Below, one piece after another: positions 1 through 7,734 of a DNA stretch of 64,000 bases. The DNA comes from Alistipes putredinis DSM 17216. GTDB taxonomy: Bacteria; Bacteroidota; Bacteroidia; Bacteroidales; Rikenellaceae. The position numbers and the translations under genes are program-made. The first letter of the stretch is position 1; each line of letters begins with the position of its first letter. Location of the stretch: contig NZ_DS499577.1 of the NCBI RefSeq assembly GCF_000154465.1, positions 556,013 through 620,012 of the forward strand, in the 5' to 3' direction. A model generated the notes under the pieces. The model did not search any database and was not told the origin of the DNA. It saw only the letters and a list, made by a program, of their open reading frames with translations.

Positions 1-180
1 AAAGCATAGGAAGACATTGGTTGTCTGTGAAAAGTGTTATGCCAAAATACACAGCCATGCTAAATAAAGTCATGTTATCAACGGAGAGCCGTATGCGTGG
101 AGACATGCAAGTACGGTTTGGGGGCAGGTACGGGAAAACCTACTGCCGAAAGGCAGTAAGGCGTTCTGTACCGAGCCTAC
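1..180 (+). mobile_element. 3' end of a group II intron (domains V and VI)
   Basis: Positions 86-119 form a 34-nt domain V. It starts GAGCCGTATGCG and ends GTACGGTTT, the two arms pair (GAGCCGU with ACGGUUU), and the catalytic AGC triad is at 87-89. Next comes a domain VI-like stem (GGTAC near 127-131 pairs with GTACC near 170-174) around a CTGCC-GAAA-GGCAG hairpin, and then a CCTAC 3' end at about 180, a usual group II terminus. The maturase C-terminus lies immediately upstream. The body of the intron is left of the window. The exact 3' splice site is inferred from the point where the downstream frame becomes Toprim-like. Confidence 0.85.
2..67 (+). CDS. C-terminal tail of group II intron-encoded reverse transcriptase/maturase (HNH end), partial
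   Basis: The frame beginning at base 2 encodes the last 21 residues of a protein before TAA at 65-67. It contains RKTLVVCEKCYAKIH, the usual ending of the HNH endonuclease domain of group II intron proteins (CxxC followed by xxIH). It sits just 5' of domain V, as expected for an ORF ending shortly before the 3' ribozyme domains. The reverse transcriptase and X domains would lie outside the window. No other reading is as good, although the fragment is short. Confidence 0.75.
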   Translation, partial: KHRKTLVVCEKCYAKIHSHAK

Positions 181-995
181 GACTGGGCGAAGGCGGTTCC
201 ATTATCGACCTTGTAATGCGGTTGGAGCGGTGCGATTTCGCACACGCCGTCCGATTGCTGAGAAACAGAGAGAGGGTACCGATCGCTGCACCCCGATCTT
301 TGTCGCCTTTATCGACCGTTCCCGCGCTCCGTATCCTCTCCGACACACCGCTTCGTCATTCGGCATTGCTCGACTATTTACGGCGGCGCGGTATCGTTCC
401 GGAGGTTGCCTGCACTTATTGTCGGGAGATACGCTATACGATCAATGGCAGAAAATATTTCGCCATCGGATTTCCGAACGATGCCGGCGGATGGGAGTTG
501 CGCTCGGAATGCTTCAAAGGAAGTGCATCGCCCAAACAGATTACGACGATCGACAACTGCACCGATACGGTAATCGCCTTCGAGGGGTTCATGGATTTTC
601 TCTCCTGTCTTTCGACGAAGCACCCCGACCAACTACGCATCGACGTAATAGTATTAAACTCGGTCGTCAATCTTCCGAAAGCGCTTCCGTTTCTCGCACG
701 CCATTCGACGATTCATGCTTTCTTCGACAATGACAATGCGGGTCGTAAAGCGACCGCCGAGTTGATTCGTCTTTGCCCCCGCAGCGAAGTCGTCGATCAA
801 AGCTGTTTCTACTCCGGACACAAGGATGTCAACGACTATCTGATCGCCCACATAAAAGACCATGCGAAAAAGTTGGCGGCACAGAAAAACGCCTCCAAAA
901 CAAAGACGGTTCAATCTGTTCGGAATAATCCGCAACTTCTAAAAGCAAAAACAGCGGCGGTTGAGCCACAACGCCGGAAAGGGGTAAAGGTTTAG
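181..995 (+). CDS. Toprim/primase-like mobilization protein, 3' exon downstream of a group II intron
   Basis: From about 181 the frame reads LGEGGSIIDLVMRL, which matches the G-x-GG-x-IIDLV end of CHC2-type primase/Toprim proteins of Bacteroidetes mobile elements. The Toprim glutamate (IAFEGFMDFL) and DxD motif (HAFFDNDNAGRKA) follow. The 5' exon with the zinc-finger part is missing because the group II intron ends here. An open frame runs back to 21, but that part is intron sequence and not genuine protein. The intron appears to sit inside the codon for a conserved glycine (n|GA CTG GGC). If the intron still splices, a full-length primase could be made. Downstream are mobC-like and relaxase genes. 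Confidence 0.8.
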
Positions 996-1068
996 GAAGG
1001 CAAGTTTGTGTTTTCGTAAACGAAAACCTACCGAACATCCCGCTGGTCTAACTCCTGCACACAAACCG

Positions 1069-1425
1069 ATGAAACAAGCACAGAACAAGGGCGGACGGCC
1101 GGAATTGAGTAAAGGTCGTGTTCGCCGATATATCGTCAGTACGCGACTCGATACGGAGCATTATTTACGTCTTCGGTCATTGGCCCGTACTTCGGGGCAG
1201 CATCCGGCGGAAATCATCCGACAACTGCTTCGGACAGGAGCGGTACGAGAACGCCTGCGTCGCGAGCATCTGGATTTCGTAACCCAGCTCAAAGGCATAG
1301 CTCGCAACTTGAATCAACTGACACGGCTTGCCCATGCGAAAGGATTTTCAAGTGTCGCATCCCGTCACGCGGCCATTATGGCATGCCTCGAAGCCCTGCT
1401 AAAACAGATCCGCGATGATCGGTAA
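1069..1425 (+). CDS. MobC-like relaxosome accessory protein
   Basis: This 118-residue basic protein has KGGRPELSKGRVRRYIVSTR at its N-terminus, then a helical core with PAEIIRQLLRTGAV and LKGIARNLNQLTRLA. That is the pattern of Bac_mobilization/MobC ribbon-helix-helix proteins that help a relaxase nick oriT. It overlaps the relaxase gene by 11 bp, as usual for mob operons. I chose ATG 1069 because similarity begins there. A TTG at 1006 would add 21 residues of unlikely sequence. The oriT was not identified and may lie upstream. Confidence 0.75.
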   Translation: MKQAQNKGGRPELSKGRVRRYIVSTRLDTEHYLRLRSLARTSGQHPAEIIRQLLRTGAVRERLRREHLDFVTQLKGIARNLNQLTRLAHAKGFSSVASRHAAIMACLEALLKQIRDDR

Positions 1426-2485
1426 AATCATTGCCGGTTCATCCTTTGCCGGGACTGTCGGCTATGTGATGAAGGAACTGTCGCGCATCCTCGATGCCGA
1501 AGGCGTAAACCCGCCGGAGGTAAAGAACATAATCGAGGATTTTAAGGATCAGACCCGACTGAACCCTCGGTTGAAAAACACGGTCGGGCATATCTCCTTC
1601 TCGTTTTCGCCGAAAGAAGCTCCGCACATGACCGATGCGCTGATGACGCAGATCGCCAAAGAATATATGCAGAAAATGGGTATTACCGACACGCAATATC
1701 TGCTGGTACGTCACCTCGACCAGCCCCATCCTCACTGCCATCTGGTCTATAACCGGGTCGGGAACAAGGGGCAGACTATATCGGACAAGAATATTAAAAT
1801 ACGCAATACGAAAGTCTGCCGGGAACTAACCGAGAAATACGGGTTGCATCTTGCGCCGGGAAAGGACAGCGTGCGGCGGGAGCGATTGCGCGAACCGGAC
1901 AAGACCAAATACGAAATATATGATGCGATCAAAGGATGTCTGCCCAAATGTAAGAGTTGGAACGATCTGGAAGGTAGATTAAAAGAGCAAGGCATCAACG
2001 TCCGCTATAAGTATTGCGGAAATACCGACCGAAAACAAGGCGTTCTATTTTCAAAAAACGACTTCGAGTTTTCGGGGTCGAAGATCGACCGGCAATTCAG
2101 CTTCTCGAAACTGAATCTGCATTTTGCGTACGCACAACAGCAAACCCGACATCGAAGCGCTATTGTCAAAGACTTCCATGCGGCGGCAGGTTCCTACCGT
2201 TCGGCCTTCTCCGATCTGTTCGGAACGGGTGGCGGAAAGACCAACACGGATAGGCCGACGGTCAATTTCGGCGGTAATATCGGCGAACTTCCGTTGCCGC
2301 CGAATAGTTCGCCGGTCGAATTGTCCGAAGCCCAATTGCAACGCAAACCCGGCGAGAGTCCCGAAGAGTACCTCGCCCGCATCACGGCATTGCTCAATAC
2401 CGTCGCCGAAGCGATGGCGATTGCCGCAATGGAGCGGGAACGTCGCTTGCGAGAACGCATGACCAAATCCAAGCAGAAATTGTAA
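1415..2485 (+). CDS. Relaxase/mobilization nuclease (MobB/VirD2-like)
   Basis: The 356-residue protein carries the N-terminal relaxase domain. MIGKIIAGSSFAGTVGYVM is the usual start, and the metal-binding three-histidine motif is at H100-x-D102-xx-H105-x-H107-x-H109 (HLDQPHPHCHLVYNRV). The candidate catalytic tyrosine is among the early tyrosines, for instance the one in GTVGYVM. It would nick oriT and pilot the element into a recipient. The C-terminal half is proline- and charge-rich and less conserved. Its start overlaps mobC, and a small membrane protein gene follows. No coupling protein or type IV secretion genes are in the window, so whether the element is self-transmissible cannot be judged. 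Confidence 0.9.
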   Translation: MIGKIIAGSSFAGTVGYVMKELSRILDAEGVNPPEVKNIIEDFKDQTRLNPRLKNTVGHISFSFSPKEAPHMTDALMTQIAKEYMQKMGITDTQYLLVRHLDQPHPHCHLVYNRVGNKGQTISDKNIKIRNTKVCRELTEKYGLHLAPGKDSVRRERLREPDKTKYEIYDAIKGCLPKCKSWNDLEGRLKEQGINVRYKYCGNTDRKQGVLFSKNDFEFSGSKIDRQFSFSKLNLHFAYAQQQTRHRSAIVKDFHAAAGSYRSAFSDLFGTGGGKTNTDRPTVNFGGNIGELPLPPNSSPVELSEAQLQRKPGESPEEYLARITALLNTVAEAMAIAAMERERRLRERMTKSKQKL

Positions 2486-2503
2486 ACAGGAAGCGATACA
2501 ACC

Positions 2504-3181
2504 ATGAAAGAGAATAATATGATGTCCTACGAAATGTATGAGGACTTCAAGGAGACGATGGTCAAAACCATCAAGACCGAACTAGCGGCAAAAACAGCAA
2601 ACAATAATCAATCAAGCGACAATGACTTGTCGCAACGATTGGAGCAAATCGTATATACAGAACAAGAGCGGCATCAGGCGATAATAATCCAGCTTGCCGG
2701 ACGATTGGAGAGCATAGAGCAGAACTATACCAAAACGCAAACCGGTATCGATAATCTGCAAGCATCTGTCGAGGCAATCAAAATCCCCGCCGAACTGCCG
2801 CCGAGAATAATCCGACACCGAGTGATTTTCAGCTCCGAATCCCCATTCGTCATTTATTTGGTGCTATTTCTTTTTATAAGCTGCATGATTTTGTCGTCGG
2901 CACTCTATTTCGCTACCCGACCGAATCATGACCGCATCGACAACGACCTGAAATACCGCTATATAAAGATGAAAGGCGACGCGACACCCGACCGTATTGC
3001 CGAACTGGAAGAGCTATTCGAACTAAACCGCGACAACGCAAAAATCCGTCAGATGAAAAAAGATGTTGAAACCTTTGAAAAAATAGCAAGGCAAAAAGCC
3101 GTGCATGACGAACAAGTACGGTTAAATGAGCAAGCAGCAAAATATTTCGAACAACAACTCAAAAAAATTAAGGCAGATTAA
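2504..3181 (+). CDS. Mobilization-associated membrane protein with coiled coils, function unknown
   Basis: The 225-residue protein has a charged, probably coiled-coil N-terminal half. One transmembrane helix lies at about residues 115-137 (FVIYLVLFLFISCMILSS), followed by a second charged, Lys/Glu-rich helical region. It starts 18 bp after the relaxase stop and has GC intermediate between the mob genes and the AT-rich operon that follows. Proteins of this layout often follow relaxase genes in Bacteroidetes elements and may anchor the relaxosome at the membrane, but that role is inferred from position only. Confidence 0.65.
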   Translation: MKENNMMSYEMYEDFKETMVKTIKTELAAKTANNNQSSDNDLSQRLEQIVYTEQERHQAIIIQLAGRLESIEQNYTKTQTGIDNLQASVEAIKIPAELPPRIIRHRVIFSSESPFVIYLVLFLFISCMILSSALYFATRPNHDRIDNDLKYRYIKMKGDATPDRIAELEELFELNRDNAKIRQMKKDVETFEKIARQKAVHDEQVRLNEQAAKYFEQQLKKIKAD

Positions 3182-3227
3182 AAATGTATTTTACTATTAG
3201 AAAGCCTGATGATTAACATAAATTGTT

Positions 3228-3235
3228 TAATTTTG
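3228..3235 (+). promoter_or_regulatory. Candidate -7 element for the NurA/HerA/Hsp90/radical SAM operon
   Basis: TAATTTTG fits the Bacteroidetes -7 consensus TAnnTTTG in the 111-bp AT-rich gap before the operon, and the first start codon is about 58 bp downstream. No good TTTG lies at the -33 position, so the call is tentative. It suggests the operon is expressed independently of the mob genes. Confidence 0.35.
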
Positions 3236-3292
3236 TATGAGTATTAAATTTTAAAGAATATAACGCAGCCATAATCTGACTGGAATTAAAAT

Positions 3293-4483
3293 ATGGGAAT
3301 GATTCTCGACTATATAGAACAGGCAGGAAAGGGCAAATATCAATGCTTCAAGACAAAAAAGATATGTCTTGATTCAGTAGATAATGACACTATTGCCTAT
3401 AATTATGATGATAAAACAATCGCAAATGCTACTAAAAGTACATTCGCGGAAACAGATCATTCTCGTGTAAAAACAGTATCCATCGCATATTTGTTCAAGT
3501 CACCCAAAGTTCCTCCACCCATTTTTCAATATTTTTTGGATGGATCGCGACACACTTTCAAAATAGATGATATCGGTATTGGCAAAAAGATATTTCCAAT
3601 CATTGCAGGACAAATTATTGTTGGGTGTTGCAAGCGAAAAGATCGCGATACCTTTAAATGCTGGCAACTGAATAACAAAATTGTTATGGCAATGCCAGAT
3701 GATTATGACGATGACGATGGCGGTGAGAATTTTTGCCGGTCATTTTGTGAAACTATTAATTCTAAAGTAATAGATAAGATATCAAAATTAAAAGATTTGC
3801 AATTAGGCATCAATAAATTGCTTTTGTACAGGACTAATATTAATCCACAAGAACAAGGCCGGGATAATTACAAACATCGGGGCATTGCATGTATTCAGAA
3901 CGAAATGACCGATGAAGAACAATTGATGGTTGAGAGATTATGTAAAGTTGGAAAGTTACATAATGAATCATGGTTGATTAAAGATGGTTCTTTGGAATAT
4001 AATCCGAGTTTCTCAAATTTAAACAGAACTCAATGGGATAACTTAAGAAGCAACTATCAGCATGTAGTTGGCGTTTCAAAACTCTTCGACCCTGAATTGT
4101 TGCCGGATTTTGAAGGGAATCGGTTATCGAAAACTATTGCAAATTTAGGACCTTACGAACGAACTAAAGTTTACCGTTATGAATCAGACCACAAAGGTGG
4201 AAAATCATATTTTGCCGTGTGGTATGTGCGATTACGTAACCACGATTTTCGAGAAACACATTTTTCTGACATCGTAAAGTGCGAAATGGTCTTGATGGAT
4301 GAAAATGACAAATTGGAAACAGACAAGGTTGATATGATAAGCGCAAATTTAATTCGAGAAGCTTATCCAGTTTGCTATGGCGTTGATACACGCTGGGCAA
4401 ATCACCTATATCCAATTTTCTTGACAGAATCGTTTTGCAAATCGAAATATGTGGATTCGAATATAATATTAAATTTATTCTAA
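3293..4483 (+). CDS. NurA-like nuclease, first gene of a candidate defence operon
   Basis: The 396-residue protein has two NurA-like acidic motifs. One is FLDGSRHTF (D83-G84-S85), resembling the first catalytic motif of NurA nucleases. The other is WLIKDGSLEY (D231-G232), resembling the second. Between them are NEMTDEEQLMVERL and other charged stretches. NurA nucleases partner HerA-type hexameric ATPases to resect or degrade DNA, and a HerA-like ATPase gene starts 2 bp downstream, which supports the call. Overall similarity to classical NurA is weak by eye. The gene is much more AT-rich than the host genome, which indicates transfer. An unrelated nuclease fold is possible. Confidence 0.6.
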   Translation: MGMILDYIEQAGKGKYQCFKTKKICLDSVDNDTIAYNYDDKTIANATKSTFAETDHSRVKTVSIAYLFKSPKVPPPIFQYFLDGSRHTFKIDDIGIGKKIFPIIAGQIIVGCCKRKDRDTFKCWQLNNKIVMAMPDDYDDDDGGENFCRSFCETINSKVIDKISKLKDLQLGINKLLLYRTNINPQEQGRDNYKHRGIACIQNEMTDEEQLMVERLCKVGKLHNESWLIKDGSLEYNPSFSNLNRTQWDNLRSNYQHVVGVSKLFDPELLPDFEGNRLSKTIANLGPYERTKVYRYESDHKGGKSYFAVWYVRLRNHDFRETHFSDIVKCEMVLMDENDKLETDKVDMISANLIREAYPVCYGVDTRWANHLYPIFLTESFCKSKYVDSNIILNLF

Positions 4484-4485
4484 AG

Positions 4486-6159
4486 ATGTTACAGGTTATT
4501 GGAAAAGTATCGGCAACTGAAAAGATGCCATCTACCATTGATAATTTCTATTTTTGGACAGATAAAGGACAAATTTTGAGTCCGTTCGACATAGTTAAAG
4601 TTGAACATGTATCCTCTAATAGCGATAAGTCTATTACATATGGAGTTATCGAAGAAATTACGCATGTAACGGATGCTGCGAGCCATTTCACTAATTTTAT
4701 ATCAAGTAATTTTGGTGATACAGCTGATTCTATTGGGCAAATGAATCGGCTTGGAATGAATTACGTAAAAGCAAAAGTCGTTTGCAATACTGATGATATT
4801 TATACCCCAGTACTGGATGGCAAACAAGTCTCGCTTTGTGACGAAGAGGATATTCGAACGGCTTTAGGACTAAATGATGTAAAAAATCCTTTGGTGTGCG
4901 GTTATTTGGAAATGTACCAAGGCAATGCAGCCAAAAAAGTTAAAGTCGAGCTTAATTCTCACTTTTTAATTGGACCAGACGGAGCGCATTTGAATATATC
5001 CGGTATTTCAGGATTAGCAGCAAAAACATCTTATTCAATGTTCCTCCTTAATGCAATTCAACATAAATTCAAAGATATAGACGGAAGTAGTGTGGCTTTT
5101 GTGTTTTTCAATGTCAAAGGACGAGATCTTATGGCCATTGATGAAACGAATACAGAGCTGCCGGAGAAAGATAAAAAGATATATGCGGATTTAGGGTTAT
5201 CAATAGAACCCTTTAAGAATGTTCGCTATTACTATCCTTACACAAAGGATGAAATAATGCAACATGCGCAATCATACGCTCATCCTCAAGACGTTGAACG
5301 ACAAAAGAAAAATCACAAAGCCTTTACATATAAATTCACCTATGACAAATCTCAAGATAAATTGGATTTATTGTTGGCCAATGAAGATGATAGTACTGGA
5401 ACTTTAGAAAGCTGCGTTAATTATGTCATAAATGGAGAAGGGTATTTTGCCGGTGTGAATAATTGGAAAGATTTTCAAGATAAATTGGATGAGTATACAA
5501 AAACCGCTGCCAATGGAGGTGTAAAGAATGAAATTCAAGTAACTAGCTGGAGAAAATTTAAGAGATGTGTTAGTAAAGCGATCAAGAATGATATTTTCTC
5601 AAAAGTAATACATGATAACGTAGGAGAAGTAGACCTCACAAGCGAGATTCAACACAATCTGACAGCTAATCAGGTTATGGTAATCGATATTGCCCGATTA
5701 GACGAAAACTCTCAAAGTTTCGTTTTTGGTAGTGTAGCCCGTGCAATATATGAAATGAAACTGGGCGCTGATCGTGATAATATTCCTGATAAGATAATTT
5801 TGTTTGTTGATGAATTGAATAAATATGCTTCGAACGATATTCCGAAAAACTCCCCAATTCTACGTCAATTATTGGAAATCACAGAGCGAGGCCGATCATT
5901 AGGCATTATTCTATTTTCGGTGGAGCAATTCCGAAGTGCTATACACGATCGAGTTAAGGGCAATTGTTCTACTCATGCTTATGGTCGGACTAATGCTATC
6001 GAAATATCAAAAGCCGATTACAAATACGTGCCTAAGGTCTATCAAAATATGATGACGAGATTATCTCCCGGGGAATATATTATTTCCAATCCGGCATTAC
6101 GATCGATTGTAAATATTAGATTCCCAAGGCCGACATACAAACAATTTCCCAACGGATAA
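4486..6159 (+). CDS. HerA/FtsK-like (DUF87) ATPase
   Basis: This is a 557-residue protein. The N-terminal 60 or so residues (MLQVIGKVSA..., SPFDIVKVEH, YGVIEEI) look like the HAS-barrel of HerA proteins. A P-loop-like GISGLAAKTS follows at 173-182, with Ala in place of the last glycine before K180-T181. The Walker B motif is ILFVDEL with D442-E443. The C-terminal RGRSLGIILFSVEQF and THAYGRTNA segments match HerA sensor and arginine-finger regions. It probably forms a ring translocase that feeds DNA to the NurA-like partner. I chose ATG 4486 (TAAAGATG after the previous stop). A TTG at 4435 would overlap the upstream gene. Confidence 0.8.
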   Translation: MLQVIGKVSATEKMPSTIDNFYFWTDKGQILSPFDIVKVEHVSSNSDKSITYGVIEEITHVTDAASHFTNFISSNFGDTADSIGQMNRLGMNYVKAKVVCNTDDIYTPVLDGKQVSLCDEEDIRTALGLNDVKNPLVCGYLEMYQGNAAKKVKVELNSHFLIGPDGAHLNISGISGLAAKTSYSMFLLNAIQHKFKDIDGSSVAFVFFNVKGRDLMAIDETNTELPEKDKKIYADLGLSIEPFKNVRYYYPYTKDEIMQHAQSYAHPQDVERQKKNHKAFTYKFTYDKSQDKLDLLLANEDDSTGTLESCVNYVINGEGYFAGVNNWKDFQDKLDEYTKTAANGGVKNEIQVTSWRKFKRCVSKAIKNDIFSKVIHDNVGEVDLTSEIQHNLTANQVMVIDIARLDENSQSFVFGSVARAIYEMKLGADRDNIPDKIILFVDELNKYASNDIPKNSPILRQLLEITERGRSLGIILFSVEQFRSAIHDRVKGNCSTHAYGRTNAIEISKADYKYVPKVYQNMMTRLSPGEYIISNPALRSIVNIRFPRPTYKQFPNG

Positions 6160-6165
6160 TAAACT

Positions 6166-7734
6166 ATGGCAGAGCTGAAAACGCATAAATCCCGCATTGG
6201 TAAAGGGCTTATAAACATGCTCATGTTTCAAATGTATGGGGATGAAAAGCTGATCTATCGTGAATATGTTCAAAATGCACGAGACGCTATCAATGATGCC
6301 GTCAATCACGGTATTTTAGGAGCTATAACCGATGGTAGAATTTCTATTACTATTGATTCTGCCAAGAGGTTTATAGAAATTAGGGATAATGGCATTGGCA
6401 TACCCGTAGAACGAGTCGAATCCGTTTTGCTGGATATAGCAGATTCCAATAAGGACGGAGAATCATCCGCAGGTCAGTTCGGCATAGGGCGATTAGTTGG
6501 CGGCTATTTCTGTAAAAAATTATCATTTAGAACAACCTACAAAGGAGAAGAGTTTGCTTCGGAAATTGTTTTCGATATTGATAAAATCAAGGCGATTCTT
6601 AATGACGAAAACGATAAACGCGATGCCACGGATGTAATAGATTCCGCGTCATCTCGCAATTTATACGATGAAAATAAAGATGACCATTATTTTATAGTTA
6701 CTTTATGCAATATTGATTTACAATATCCAGCATTGTTGAATAAAGACATTATTGCAGACTATTTAAGGGAAGTTGCTCCAGTCGATTATTCAGCTCAATT
6801 TAGGAATCAATTGATTATGACCAGTGTGTCAGGGGAATATGAAGAGTTACAAAAAAATGTTGGATATTTCCCAATCTCAATTAACGGCACGGCGATAGAA
6901 AAACGATACGGATTACGTGTCGTTGGAACAAATGATACAATCAACGGATTAGAGTATTTCTCGTTAAAAGATGATACATACGGATTGTTAGCATGGGGCT
7001 GGTACGCCTTGACCGATTTTACCAAAGCAATTCCCGTATCAGATACAAGCAGCCAATTTCGGCTCCGAAAACACAATATTCAAGTTGGAGAAGCCGATAT
7101 GCTAACAACTTATTTCCCTCGTAATGAAACCCGAGGTAATAAATATTTTTATGGAGAAATCCATATTGCGAATCAAAAAATCAAACTAAATAGTGCCCGT
7201 GACGGATTAGCTCCTACCCCAGAAGCAGAATGCCTAAAGTGTCTAATTCGAAATTTCTTCGATGGATTAGTTAAGTTATATCATTTAGCCAATGATACAA
7301 AAAAAGCAGTCGAGCGTTATATAGATGCTTACAAAATAATTCAAGCTCCCGCAACTGAAAATATCGTTAATGCTCAAAAACAATTAACAGATGCTTGCAA
7401 AAAACTTAAGAGTATCACCAAATCCAAGAATGCAACCAATCCTGTAGCACAAAAAGTACTGGAGTCGTATAAACGGCGAATCAAAGACTTACATACAGAG
7501 ATGGACCAAGAGATACCGTGCATACCTGCATCTGAATTACCTATATCAAGTCCTATCCCGCAGGTTGAACCTGAGCTCGATGACTTTGAAATATTGAATA
7601 ATCACTATCCCGAAGACCTTGCAGCATTAATTCGCAGAGTGTGTATGTCATATCAAAGAAACTGTCCGGTTTCACATATTAAATTAATTAGAGAATTACA
7701 ACGAAAAGCTATAAGAGAACTTATAGAAGAATAA
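6166..7734 (+). CDS. Hsp90/GHKL-type ATPase (HtpG-like N-terminal domain)
   Basis: The 522-residue protein has a complete Bergerat ATP-binding fold: EYVQNARDAI with E33, N37 and D40; IRDNGIGIP with D74, G76 and G78; and AGQFGIGRLVGG at 102-113. The middle part carries an HtpG-like second domain with KLNSARDGLAPT. The C-terminal 130 or so residues are charged and possibly coiled coil, unlike chaperone HtpG. Such Hsp90-like ATPases occur as sensors or switches in several bacterial conflict systems. Its position between HerA-like and radical SAM genes, with gaps of 6 and -1 bp, suggests a dedicated role in the same complex or pathway rather than general chaperoning. Confidence 0.85.
   Translation: MAELKTHKSRIGKGLINMLMFQMYGDEKLIYREYVQNARDAINDAVNHGILGAITDGRISITIDSAKRFIEIRDNGIGIPVERVESVLLDIADSNKDGESSAGQFGIGRLVGGYFCKKLSFRTTYKGEEFASEIVFDIDKIKAILNDENDKRDATDVIDSASSRNLYDENKDDHYFIVTLCNIDLQYPALLNKDIIADYLREVAPVDYSAQFRNQLIMTSVSGEYEELQKNVGYFPISINGTAIEKRYGLRVVGTNDTINGLEYFSLKDDTYGLLAWGWYALTDFTKAIPVSDTSSQFRLRKHNIQVGEADMLTTYFPRNETRGNKYFYGEIHIANQKIKLNSARDGLAPTPEAECLKCLIRNFFDGLVKLYHLANDTKKAVERYIDAYKIIQAPATENIVNAQKQLTDACKKLKSITKSKNATNPVAQKVLESYKRRIKDLHTEMDQEIPCIPASELPISSPIPQVEPELDDFEILNNHYPEDLAALIRRVCMSYQRNCPVSHIKLIRELQRKAIRELIEE

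Noticed and set aside
21..180. N-terminal 50 or so residues of the Toprim protein as annotated by the longest open frame
   Set aside because: This stretch is group II intron domains V-VI and the tail of the maturase gene; the frame is open by chance.
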